Shown: positions 32,528 to 41,962 of the stretch, one piece after another
How positions within the stretch are numbered: position 1 is the first letter of the stretch
Layout: each line of letters opens with the position of its first letter
From: Camellia lanceoleosa
Lineage: Eukaryota; Streptophyta; Magnoliopsida; Ericales; Theaceae
Assembly (NCBI GenBank): GCA_025200525.1
Contig: CM045758.1
Coordinates: 62,498,649-62,562,648 of the forward strand
Direction of reading: 5' to 3'
Length of the DNA stretch: 64,000 bases
The notes under the pieces: model-generated
What the model saw: the letters and a program-made list of their open reading frames with translations, nothing else
Database searches by the model: none
What the model was told of the DNA's origin: nothing
Made by a program: the position numbers and the translations under genes

Positions 32528-32723
32528 AGCATTCTTCAAGATATCAAGGCAAATCTCTCCTGTCTTAAAATGCACATTTGGGTGAAATATTTTGGTTAAG
32601 AACCGGACGTGAGGAGGTTGCAAAGGATACTGCTCAGGGACAGAGAAACCAAGCTGGAAAACACCACCCTCGAAAGGAGTTTCTGGTGGTCCATTAATAA
32701 AAGCAGTCCATTTAAATATATTG
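32528..32723 (-). pseudogene. Captured fragment of a ubiquitin-conjugating E2 gene, PEX4-like
   Basis: The minus-strand reading 32723-32528 gives about 65 codons with no stop: '[20 protein letters not shown]', '[18 protein letters not shown]', '[10 protein letters not shown]' and '[12 protein letters not shown]'. This is the E2 core with the HPN tripeptide (about 32577-32585) and the catalytic Cys codon at 32549-32551. The wording is closest to plant PEX4 (UBC21), the E2 that recycles the peroxisomal import receptor; that paralogue call is from memory. N- and C-terminal parts are missing and no intron is seen. It lies between copia gag and RT on the same strand, one base out of frame with gag. 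Its upstream edge is at a 17-bp copia sequence present twice (32721-32737 and 32777-32793, one mismatch). Confidence 0.85.
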
Positions 32724-32737
32724 GCTTGGGGAAAGTA

Positions 32738-32970
32738 AAGCTACTATTTTGGTAATCAATTGTCTCCCACTTATCAATTGGTTTGGGGAAAGTTACACCA
32801 TCAATGGTAATCGTCGATCCAGTCCACCCATACATGACAGATTGCCAAATTTTTTCATCAATAGATTTTAAAAACGATCTCATCCGAGCTTTCCAAAAAG
32901 AATAATTGGATCCGTCAAGTAAGGGTAGTCGAACCATAGAATTTCCCTCACGAATTAAATCCATTATCAT
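32738..32970 (-). pseudogene. Ty1/copia gag, N-terminal fragment
   Basis: Minus-strand reading from about 32970: 'MVRLPLLDGSNYSFWKARM', 'FLKSIDEKIWQSVMYGW', 'TFPKPIDKWETIDYQN'. The 'L-DG-NY--W---M---L' pattern is the start of copia gag. It breaks off at the join to the E2 fragment. The primer site and LTR lie just upstream, as expected for a copia 5' end. Confidence 0.85.
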
Positions 32971-33034
32971 AAGACAAACAAGATCTCGCTCTAATAGTTT
33001 TTTTTTTTTTTGAAAAAAAAAAATAGAACGACTA

Positions 33035-33046
33035 GCTCTGATACCA
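33035..33046 (-). other. copia primer-binding site, initiator-Met type
   Basis: TGGTATCAGAGC on the minus strand is the usual plant copia primer site matching initiator tRNA-Met. It is two bases after the LTR end (CA at 33050-33049). Confidence 0.9.
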
Positions 33047-33048
33047 AT

Positions 33049-33675
33049 TGAAAAATCTAGAAATCCCTTAGATATTGATTTGTGATTATGTATCAATTTT
33101 AAGCAGTAAATAACAATTCCAATCAAATAATCAAGACAAATCGACACAACAATTTTAACGTGGAAAAATCACAATCGGAGCGCCTCCAATTGTGATAAAA
33201 AACCACGGGCCAAAGCCACAAAATAATCCACTAAGAAGACAAAAGGAATTACACAAGTGTACTCTCAATTACCTAGCAAATACGACCGTATTGAATTGAC
33301 CCATATATGCCTCTTCCACCATGGTCTTCACCTCGAAATTGTCATACCCAACATTGAATCCACAACATCGATGTCAAATCCACGACGATGAGCCACTCCA
33401 GAATCCACAAAAGCTTCAGGCCCAAATTCTACGGAATCCACCGAAGACCAACTCTCTCTTTTTTTAATAAACCAAACTAAACAAACCCTTTGATCTAATT
33501 CACTCAATTCATGATTAAACTCTCACAAATATTAAAGGAAACAAGCAAAAAAGCTCCAAATGAAAACCCTAATACCCAAGAAGAAGATCTGGAAGCCGTA
33601 CCCTAAAATCAAACTGAAACACATATTTATAGAAAATAGATCTGCAAGCTCCGCTCTAGCGCAAGAATGGCCACT
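33049..33675 (-). repeat. Ty1/copia 5' LTR, downstream part (split by Element 2)
   Basis: On the minus strand the LTR ends with CA just before the primer site. A TATA-like 'tataaatatgtg' is at about 33625-33637. The U3 continues across the Element 2 insertion at 54465 with CTCGAGCG motifs. The far LTR end is not identified. An apparent frame at 33532-33723 crosses into Element 2 and is not a gene. Confidence 0.7.
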
Positions 33676-36600
33676 TGTAGATGCGCCCCGCGTGAGGGCC
33701 TCCGTGCTACAGTTCGGACTCATTTTGTTACGGTTCTTAATCTAAACCAAAGAGTCCAAATCCGGCAAATCGTTTTGAGAAAATAGACTTTTAGAAAAGA
33801 AGTGCCAAACATGGACTGCTTTGCCAGATACAGAATCGCTACCTAAATATTTATTTTTGGAGAATTTAGAAAACCCTGACTCGTTGCCTAAGGCCACGTG
33901 TCCGTCATCACCAAAGTTGCCTCAGCTCAGGAACTTGGGTATGATTGGGGAAGGTCACTTCGTGAGCACCCCCGCTCGCTCGATCAAAGATCGCCTCAAC
34001 TAACCGTCATATCTTGTTTTGAAAACTTTATGCGTTCTTATTCCGGTTACTTAGCCTAGATTTACTATGTGATGCGCACAGCATACAAGTATAGACTGGA
34101 TCGCCTGAATTGGAACAAAACATTTCATGTTTGTTTTTTTGAAAAACGGTTTGCTACTTGCGAGTAGGCTTAAAATGCAGATTTTGCCACCCTCGGGTGG
34201 GCTTAGAAAACATGTTTTTGCCACTGTCTAGTGGACTTAAAACTCACGGTCGATGCATTATTCCAATTTAGATAATCCAACCTTTACCCACAGGCATTTA
34301 GGCAGTTATATCACATAAGCAAATAGCCTCATGGAAAGCATGCTAATATGGCAACACTCACACGCATGCAAGATGCTAAAGCAGAAGAGCTTACCTAGTA
34401 CTCCAATCCAAAACATAAACTAGTTAGTAATCAAATGCATGATCCTAGTTCATGTTCAGATGGCTAATGCAACGCATGCGAGATGCAACTACAATAGGCT
34501 CGGCTATCCTAATATGGCATATGATGATGCTACAGCTATCACGTATTCAATTTGGGATTTGAAATACAAATGCAGTTAATATGATGCACCAAGCCCGGTG
34601 CATGCAAAACGAATGAATGTATGCAAACATGCTATTATCAGTATGGTAATTGAAACATGCCCTAAACTAACCATCGAAAGCTAGTAAATAAAAGGGAAGA
34701 AAGACATGGGGTTGGAAGACATATACACACTCACGCACACTCATTACACAATTACCCTCGCTCGGAGGGTCCGAATAAATATTACAAAACAAATAAATAA
34801 TTAACTCTTCTAACTAATTAAATATTACATATCTTCTATTTAATTAACAAATTAAATATAGAAAGAGGATGGTCGCAGCCCCGCCTCGAAATGCTAGGAT
34901 GATGCATGCTCGACTCGCCCCGCTCGGAAACCCGTGCCATGCCACTGTTGCCTCTGTTTACATTGCCTTGCTCTTCTAAAAATTCTGAAAGTCCCCAGAC
35001 CCATTTTTTATCACCCCCCGAGTGCTCTGGGGTGTCACCGGCCACAATTCAAGTTCACCGGCCATGGGGATGGGCTTATTGGCCAAAAGTTACACCACCA
35101 GCTGGACATTGATGGTCGGTCAGCACTGTATGTGGCCGACCGGCCATTTCTTCCTGCAAAAACCAGTTTTTTGACAGCAGCCAAGGGCAGGCAATGCATG
35201 GCAAGGAAATTCAAAGCAATGTATGCATGGACACTCTCCCAATCATGCTATGGACTCATGGGAGTGTGACCCTCGATACTCGGGCCACCAATCACGCATT
35301 TCGATGCACGATGGCCTAAGGCACTGAGTTTGCAACTTAATGTAAATGCATGCATGAAAGAGATGAATGCCTTATGCCCTATCATGTCGAGGTCAAGGGC
35401 ATTGGCGACCGAGGGTTGAGGCGTGTTTCGTCACTTTGAGTACGAACACACCTCACCCCTTATGCTTGGTTTGACACGCCAAACCAAACACAATGCAATG
35501 CACGTAAGCAAAATGCAATGCGAAAACATGTAATTAATGCAATGCAACATGAGCAATGTAACATATCATGCAAACACCATGGCAATATGACAAGTATGTA
35601 ACATTACAATGCAACCTAGATTGGCAATTACGCAAAGTGATAGGCATGCAACAATGCACTAACTACAAGGATGCAACAACCATGCAATGTAATGAGCATA
35701 CAACAAAATGCAAATGCATGACCCATGGTCTTACACTATAGGTGGACAGACCTCAGCCTGTGGCCAAAATGATGCAACAAGAGCACAAATCACATATGCA
35801 AGCATGCATGCCCCAAGGCCCATCACCTAAGGCATGGAGGAGGCAACTCTAGGCATCCATAAAAGAGACAAGCATGGGCATTAGACCAACAAAAATCAGA
35901 GCTATGGTATGTTAGAATGAGCCCCAAAACCCACATAAATGGCATCCCAAATGACTTAAACAAAGAGACATGCACCAAAGCCCAAACATGGAGCATAAGA
36001 CCACAACTTTTCAAGGCATTAAAAGGAGTAACAAATGCAAGTATGTAGGCATAAAACATGAACTGAAATGGCATGACAAATGATTCCAAATCATTGAAAT
36101 AGACCAACTGAGGCATGCTAACGACTCACACACCCGAAGCCAACAAGCTAGAATACAAAGAGGCTATATAAAGCATGGCAAGCATGGCTCCAAAGACTCA
36201 AGACAGACCATAAGCATGTTAAAACATGACCAAAAACTTCACAAAGCTAAGCCAAAGCATGCAAGCATGATGGTCCAAAAGCAAGATGTATTTCTAGGCA
36301 AAATGGAGGAATACAAGGCAAGTGTATTATGCATGCAAGGGGTCAACAAACCAACATGGGACAGAGGTAAAACATGCTAAATAAACACCAAATAACCTCT
36401 GAAATGAAGCCAAACAAAGCTAGGCATACATGCTACCCTTATGAGTCAAAACACAAGCAAATGAGACAATAAAGGGAGAGAGGTGTCCCTCCCTTATACA
36501 AGACTTCAAGACCCCTTCTTCACCACTGAAAATCCACTAGATTTCAGTGGTGAGAAGGTCAATACACAAAAGTCCCCAAAGCTTATCAAAAAGAGCACAA

Positions 36601-37686
36601 AAAGGGCCCAAACAAGGCCTAAGAGGGGGAGGTTGACCCCCAACACCAAAATAACCTTAATGAAAGATCTTAAGCATGCAAATACAAGACATTTTTTAGT
36701 TATACACAAAGCTTAAATCAGTATGCAAGATAGGTTAAAAACTAGTGCAAGATTGGGAAATATAAAGTAAATAGTGTTACCCTTGAAGAACACTTCAAGA
36801 ACAGCAAGCTCAACCCTCTTCTTCTGATCAAAACCGACCCAAAGCTTCAAGAACAAACCCTCAAGGCCTCCCAAGTCGAAGTATGGTGTAATGGTGTGTG
36901 TCTTAGTGCAAAACTAAGGACTAAATACACTTTTAGGCCCTCAAACACACACAAATGAAGAGAGAGAGGGAGATATAGAGAGAGAAGATGTATATATTAG
37001 AATATATATGTTTTAGGTCTGATTTTGCTAAACCAACACAAAGGAGGAGGAGGGGACTTTTATATAGACAATGGAAAAGGCAAAGCTTCCAAGAGAAGCT
37101 ATCCTAAAGGGGTCAAGTCTTCCAAAGGAAGCTAAGCTAAGGGTGCAAGCTTCTTGAGGAAGCTAAGACAAAGGGTCAATCTTCCTCAAGAAGCTTGAGC
37201 AAAGGGTGCAAGAAGTTGGATCAAAAGGGTCAGAGGTTTAAAACAGCCACACTCGTGCATGGGGGGCAGGGTCCGTGCATTCCAGCTAGCACAACTGGCA
37301 TGCACTATGCCTAAAAAAGGCGAAAAGGTGGTATCGGCCAAAAAAGGAGGCCATCGGCCAAACAGATGGCCGGCCAACCACACAAGATGCCGATCGGCCA
37401 ATAGTGTATCTCACCAATGGCCGGTAGCAAGGATACACGGCCGGTGGCCTCAAGCCAGGGCAGGTGGGTATCAGGGGCAGCTAACAAGCTACTCTTTACC
37501 CTTAGAAGCAAAAACACAAATGTTTGGTGCAAAATCAAACACAAAACAGTCGAGTTAAGAGATCCTGAGGCAAGGCGCGTAGCCAAGACCTCCGGGAACT
37601 CAAAACGAACACGAACATGGATGATCACCGAGCGTTCAAGCGGTGACATCCAAGTCTTGAGGACGGTCAAAAATGGGGTGTCTACA
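33676..37686 (-). repeat. 3' LTR of Element 2 (4011 bp)
   Basis: It starts (plus strand) TGTAGATGCG and ends GTCTACA. It aligns with 50442-54464. Differences are about 5-7% in sampled blocks outside 36759-37620, but within those 862 bases I find only one (37288). It contains TATA at 37057-37066 (minus), the AAGCTTC array (37082-37230) and GGCCG clusters at 35036-35145 and 37330-37445. Reading frames within are LTR shadows; identical ones occur in both copies. Confidence 0.9.
37057..37445 (-). promoter_or_regulatory. U3 promoter region of Element 2 LTR
   Basis: On the minus strand the order is the GGCCG cluster (37445-37330; 'gatggccggcc', 'gatcggcca'), the AAGCTTC palindrome array (37230-37082) and the TATA box TATATAAAAG (37066-37057). 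The right LTR has the same at 54225-53835. All of it lies inside the near-identical tract. Confidence 0.6.
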
Positions 37687-37767
37687 GTTGCCCCTCTTTG
37701 ACAGAACTCGAAAGTCATAACAATGACGGGAGTGATTGTCAAAGCCCAAAGACGACCCATTTTTGAC
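37666..37767 (-). promoter_or_regulatory. Inverted repeat enclosing the polypurine tract of Element 2
   Basis: GTCAAAAATGGG (37666-37677, inside the LTR end) and CCCATTTTTGAC (37756-37767) are perfect 12-base complements. The polypurine tract (37687-37699 on plus: GTTGCCCCTCTTT) lies between them. Confidence 0.6.
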
Positions 37768-38289
37768 AAGGCTGAAGACTTAGACAAAACATACAAGCTG
37801 CAGATAAAGATATGCGCCCGAAGGCAGGGGCAAAATGCAACTGACAATGCAAGAAGCCGAGCATAACTTATGATCATGCAAAGAAAGCTGTAACGAAGCA
37901 TAATAATGCAACAATTTTAAGCTAGCACACACCAAACTACACTACAATGCAGAGAGAGTGTAAGAGAATCATGTAATTCTCGCTACGTTTCACGCAAAGA
38001 ATACAATACCTGTGCGGTTCGTCTGGTCGTGCCAGCTTCAAATAAACCGTACATATAATATCGTGCCTGAAAAAAAAAAAAGAAAACTTAACAGGTACAA
38101 TATTGTTAGCAACATGCATATTAATGCAATTGAAAGTGCGTGACGACGCAAACCGATTAGAACGCATAACAATGTGATTTGAAACAAACATAACAATGCT
38201 ATGAAGGCGCAAACACATGTAAGTAAAGAACACGGGACAACGTGCGCAATGTGTGAAGATGTAGACACATGTAAGTAAAGTATACGCAA
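37768..38289 (-). other. 3' untranslated region of Element 2
   Basis: Non-coding stretch between polypurine tract and tandem array. It carries diverged outlying pieces of the array ('acacatgtaagtaaag' type from about 38215). No gene is seen; frames that run through it (38038-39009 and two overlapping ones) are translations of the array. Confidence 0.6.
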
Positions 38290-38985
38290 CAACGTATAAA
38301 ATGTGTATAAAATGAATTTGAACATATGTAAGTAAAGCATAACGCGACAACGCATGCAATGTGTATAATAACTTGAACACATATAAGTAAAGCATAACAC
38401 AACGCATGCAATGTGTATAGAAAGGAACTTGAACACATATAAGTAAAGCATAACGCGACAACGCATGCAATGTGTATGGGAACTTGAACACATATAAGTA
38501 AAGCATAACACGACAACGCATGCAATGTGTATAGGAACTTGAACACATATATAAGTAAAGCATAACGCGACAACGCATGCAATGTGTATGGGAACTTGAA
38601 CACATATAAGTAAAGCATAACGCGACAACGCATGCAATGTGTATAGGAACTTGAACACATATAAGTAAAGCATAACGCGACAACGCATGCAATGTGTATA
38701 GAAACTTGAACACATATAAGTAAAGCATAACGCGACAACGCATGCAATGTGTATAGGAACTTGAACACATATAAGTAAAGCATAACGCGACAACGCATGC
38801 AATGTGTATGGGAACTTAAACACATATAAGTAACGCATGCAATGTGTATAGGAACTTGAACACATATAAGCAAAGCATAACGCGACAACGCATGCAATGT
38901 GTATAGGAACTTGAACACATATAAGTAAAGCATAACGCGACAATGCATGCAATGTGTATAGGAACTTGAAGCATAATAAAGACAA
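38290..38985. repeat. 55-bp tandem array in Element 2 3' region
   Basis: About 12 units of 55 bp, each with 'acttgaacacatataagt', 'aaagcataacgcgacaacg' and 'catgcaatgtgtata'. For example unit starts at 38704 and 38759 are exactly 55 apart. Some units are shortened (near 38390 and 38830). Central units are nearly identical and outer ones diverged, as expected from unequal exchange. Confidence 0.9.
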
Positions 38986-39770
38986 GTCATTCATGATGTT
39001 GAAATGCAAAGCACTGCAGCACAGTATAATTAAAGTGATTTGTGGAGTTCACAAGATACAAAAAGGATACAGGAAGGGGTGTTCCTCGCACGTACGGAGC
39101 ATCGCTTGAAAAAACACGGCCTGAGGTCAACTCGAAGGCCTACTAATATTCTGAAAAAGTGCACTTCCTTGCACTGTCTTGAGTAATGAAGGTGCCAAAC
39201 CATATAGTTGACCCGAACAAGGGCGCGAGAAGTGCATCGACTACAAAAAAAAATGGGGGGCTACTGGTATCAATCCCGATATTCTGCTGCCCTGCTCTCC
39301 TTTTGCTTTACTTTCCTTTTTACTGGTAGTTTAAACACATCGCACTGCATTAGGCAGATTATTTTTTTTTTTCAAAACTGTGTATTTTTGCAAAACACAT
39401 GATGGAAATGAAACAGCTATTTTGTTCAAAAGGTGTTACATTTGTACTTCTTATGCATCGCATCGTGTGGTATCACATAACAATGTGGATGAAATTGAAC
39501 TTTGTTTGAAAATTGAGCACTCACATCGTAATAATCAGGTAATGAACTGATTTACAACTCGATAAGCAAAACAAAGAAACTCGATAAGTCAACCAAGTGC
39601 GAGTACAATTCGATAAGCAAATCAAAGACTTAAAGAGAGTGAAATACAACTCGATAAGCAAAAGGGGGTGACCCCGCAAGAATCGATCACCGGAGGGCAT
39701 CGGTAGAAGTTCCAACCACAATCCCTCAGCATGTTCAACTCATAAACAGCTCATGGAACAGGGGGGAAGG
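38986..39770. other. Region between tandem array and antisense gene of Element 2
   Basis: Non-coding. At about 39550-39665 'actcgataagcaaa' recurs about four times; the reverse complement type 'tttatcgagttg' is at the matching place in Element 1. This is probably the distal promoter or upstream region of the antisense gene. Confidence 0.5.
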
Positions 39771-39860
39771 CTATCGGCCATAAGGAAAGGCCACCGGCCA
39801 TGAGAAATCTCCATCGGCCAAAAGTGATGGTCGGTCGGCACCATATTTGGCCAAGCGGCC
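39771..39860. promoter_or_regulatory. GGCCG-type cluster upstream of Element 2 antisense gene
   Basis: Units 'tatcggccataagg', 'aggccaccggccatg', 'catcggccaaaag' and 'ggtcggtcggcacc' are 110-200 bp before the ATG at 39972, the same distance as in Element 1. Confidence 0.5.
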
Positions 39861-39971
39861 ATAAATTGCAAGAACCAGTAGAATGCTGACATTTGTCCTC
39901 CACTCAACCTTATCTTCTACAAAAGGCCTCAGCTTCGTAGTTTTTCTCAATTCAACACTGATTTGCTCCAA

Positions 39972-41260
39972 ATGGAAGAGTTTCTTGCCCAGAATCTCTC
40001 AGCTTGGATTGCCAACTTGGACTACTCAGAAAAGCTGAATTTCTAGGGGTTCGACATAAACGCACTATCCACTCTGAGTCGTACTCCGCTACACCTTCCG
40101 TTTCTCCATGCCACGGCAAGGTTTTGGAATCCGGTGACGCATGTTTTTAGCTTTGGCGGGCAAGAGGTATGTCCTACCTTCGAAGATTTCCAAGCTTTAA
40201 TAGAGTCCGAGCGCAACAAGGAGAACTTGCCCCGACTTCGTTTTGGCTATGCCCAAGCCTTAGGATAAATGTGTGGGCTCTTAATACCCGACGCTCGATC
40301 TTTGATTTATGACGGAATGCTGGATATTCCGAGTTTGACTTGCCGTTTTTCTGGTGCCGATGACTGCGGTGACCATCATTGGCAAGGTTTTCGGCAACAC
40401 GCACTTTGTTTGTACATGCTATCTCAGTTCTTACTTGCCTCAGGCTCCAGAGGATCTAGTGTCCAGTTGATCGAGGTTGCCCAAGGTTTGAAGGAGGGTA
40501 AGAGTTGCATCGCCATGACTCTGGCTAAGACGTTGATGGGTTTGGACGCTTTCCATCGTCTAGGAATGACCAAATTTGCGGGAAGTCCACTACTGCTGCA
40601 GGTAATGTTTCCCACCCAATCTCACATATGTATTGCTCACATCACTTGGCCCTCGGGCTCGGTTTTTCTCACAAAACCCTCTTCTTACTTTTTCTCTCAT
40701 CGTACATCTCTCTATTCTTTACTCTCTCATTTTTCATCCCTTCCCAGGTGTGGTTGATGGACAAGTTGCAGGTCGTGGACTCTTGCCTAGCTTACTCAGC
40801 TCACGGTTACTTCTTCAGGCAACGCCTAGTCGATGCCCTTGATGAGGGTTGGTGGTTTGACTGGATGTGCATCTTGTCCGCAGACCGCATTGCTTGGCAG
40901 TGCCCTTAGCTCAATCTACTGGCAATGGGCTATAGCATGACCCGCCAACCTGGGATTCAGCTGATTGGCTTGACTTACTGTGTGTTCTACTTCCCATTCC
41001 GGTTCCAGTGCCAGTTTGGTCATGATCAGACTTGTCCGCCAGAGGGGATAGAGTACCCGGCTACATTCCCGATCCGAGGCACACAGCTTGCCCGGTATAC
41101 AACAGCATGGAGGACTAGAGAGCTCCTGGCCCCCGCTTCCACTTTCAGTTGCACTTTGTCTGATGAGTGCATAGATTGGCTTAATGAGGAGGCGCAGATT
41201 AGGCCTAGCTTGGCATCAAAGGCTTCGACCAGCTCTGGGAGGGGGCGCAGGAACACCTGA
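39972..41260 (+). pseudogene. Antisense gene of Element 2 (DUF7745 / plant-mobile-domain-like), one intron
   Basis: It runs opposite to Element 2, after pol. The model is exon 1 39972-40601, a GT-AG intron 40602-40747 (146 bp, starting gtaatgtttccc and ending cccttcccag) and exon 2 40748-41260, phase 0. Landmarks: 'NLSAWIANLDYSEK', 'VTHVFSFGGQEVCPTFEDF', 'MCGLLIPDARSLIYDGMLDI', 'LIEVAQGLKEGKSC', 'TLMGLDAFH', 'GSPLLLQ' then 'VWLMDKLQVVDSC', 'YFFRQRLVDALDEG' and 'IQLIGLTYCVFYFPF', ending in a Ser/Arg-rich tail. In-frame stops near 40046, 40265 and 40907 make this copy dead. Domain naming is by resemblance. Intron position and phase match Element 1, so the gene is an inherited part of the family. 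Confidence 0.72.
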
Positions 41261-41962
41261 CTTAATTATGCCTCGAATTTATTGCTTTATTAGTACTTTC
41301 AAGTTTTCTTTATGAATGTAATAAAAAGCAACTTCAATTTGTATGCAAGAGCAGGAGAACTCTGTATTGAAATCAATGAAATTGAAGGTTGTGGGTACTA
41401 AAAATTTTCCACTTTGGTCTAAAAATGGTCTTAGTTGTAAAAAGATTAATTTGAACAAAGTCAACTTTTATCAAAACTTTTCAAAACTATTTTCGATATG
41501 GATCAGAACTGGACACACCTGAGACCTGTCACTAAGATGCACAACATCGGATTCCAAGAATCGAAAGTTGCCCTAGTTTAAAGTAGCACCACGATCAAGC
41601 GAAAGAACGGAAAGTTGCCCCTAGTCTGGAAAGCACTGCACCGGAGATCATAACCGAACTATTGAATGTTGAATAAACAAAGATGACCGAGATGATCAAA
41701 TGGACAAAGTTGATCGGGGAAAAAGCTTATGGCTAGACTTCAGGATGAAGTTGCCTACGTATCCCAAAGATGGGAATCAAGCCTTACGTAGCTTAGGCTT
41801 GGGTTCACTCGAGTATTTCACTCTCCTTTTACGCTCTAACTTTTGCCAAGGCCGCCTTTTGCGGGTTTTCAACCTTGCGAGCTCAGTTTTTATAATTTCA
41901 AATTTTTCATGGTCTAACTTTTGCCTAGGTCGCCCTTTTGAGTTTTCGGCCTAGCGAGCCTC
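41261..41962 (-). other. Post-pol spacer of Element 2 with TACGTA hairpin
   Basis: Non-coding, between the stop of pol and the 3' end of the antisense gene. At about 41743-41800 (read on minus) 'ctacgtaaggcttgattccc' is followed by 'gggatacgtaggcaactt', an imperfect hairpin conserved with Element 1. The frame 41700-41954 on plus is the reverse of this conserved spacer. Confidence 0.55.

Noticed and set aside
37082..37230. Heat-shock elements in U3
   Set aside because: TTC and GAA are separated by about five bases and do not form the usual nGAAnnTTCn pattern.
37186..37901. Frames up to 196 codons in the Element 2 LTR and 3' region, with identical counterparts at 53964-54506
   Set aside because: They recur only because the LTR is duplicated; they cross the LTR end and polypurine tract and have no domain.
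38290..38985. CRISPR-like regular repeats
   Set aside because: Units are head-to-tail with no unique spacers, in a plant retrotransposon; this is a simple tandem array.
38038..39009. Three overlapping minus-strand frames of 263-323 codons
   Set aside because: They are translations of the 55-bp tandem array in all three frames; the peptide repeats are a product of the array and no domain is present.
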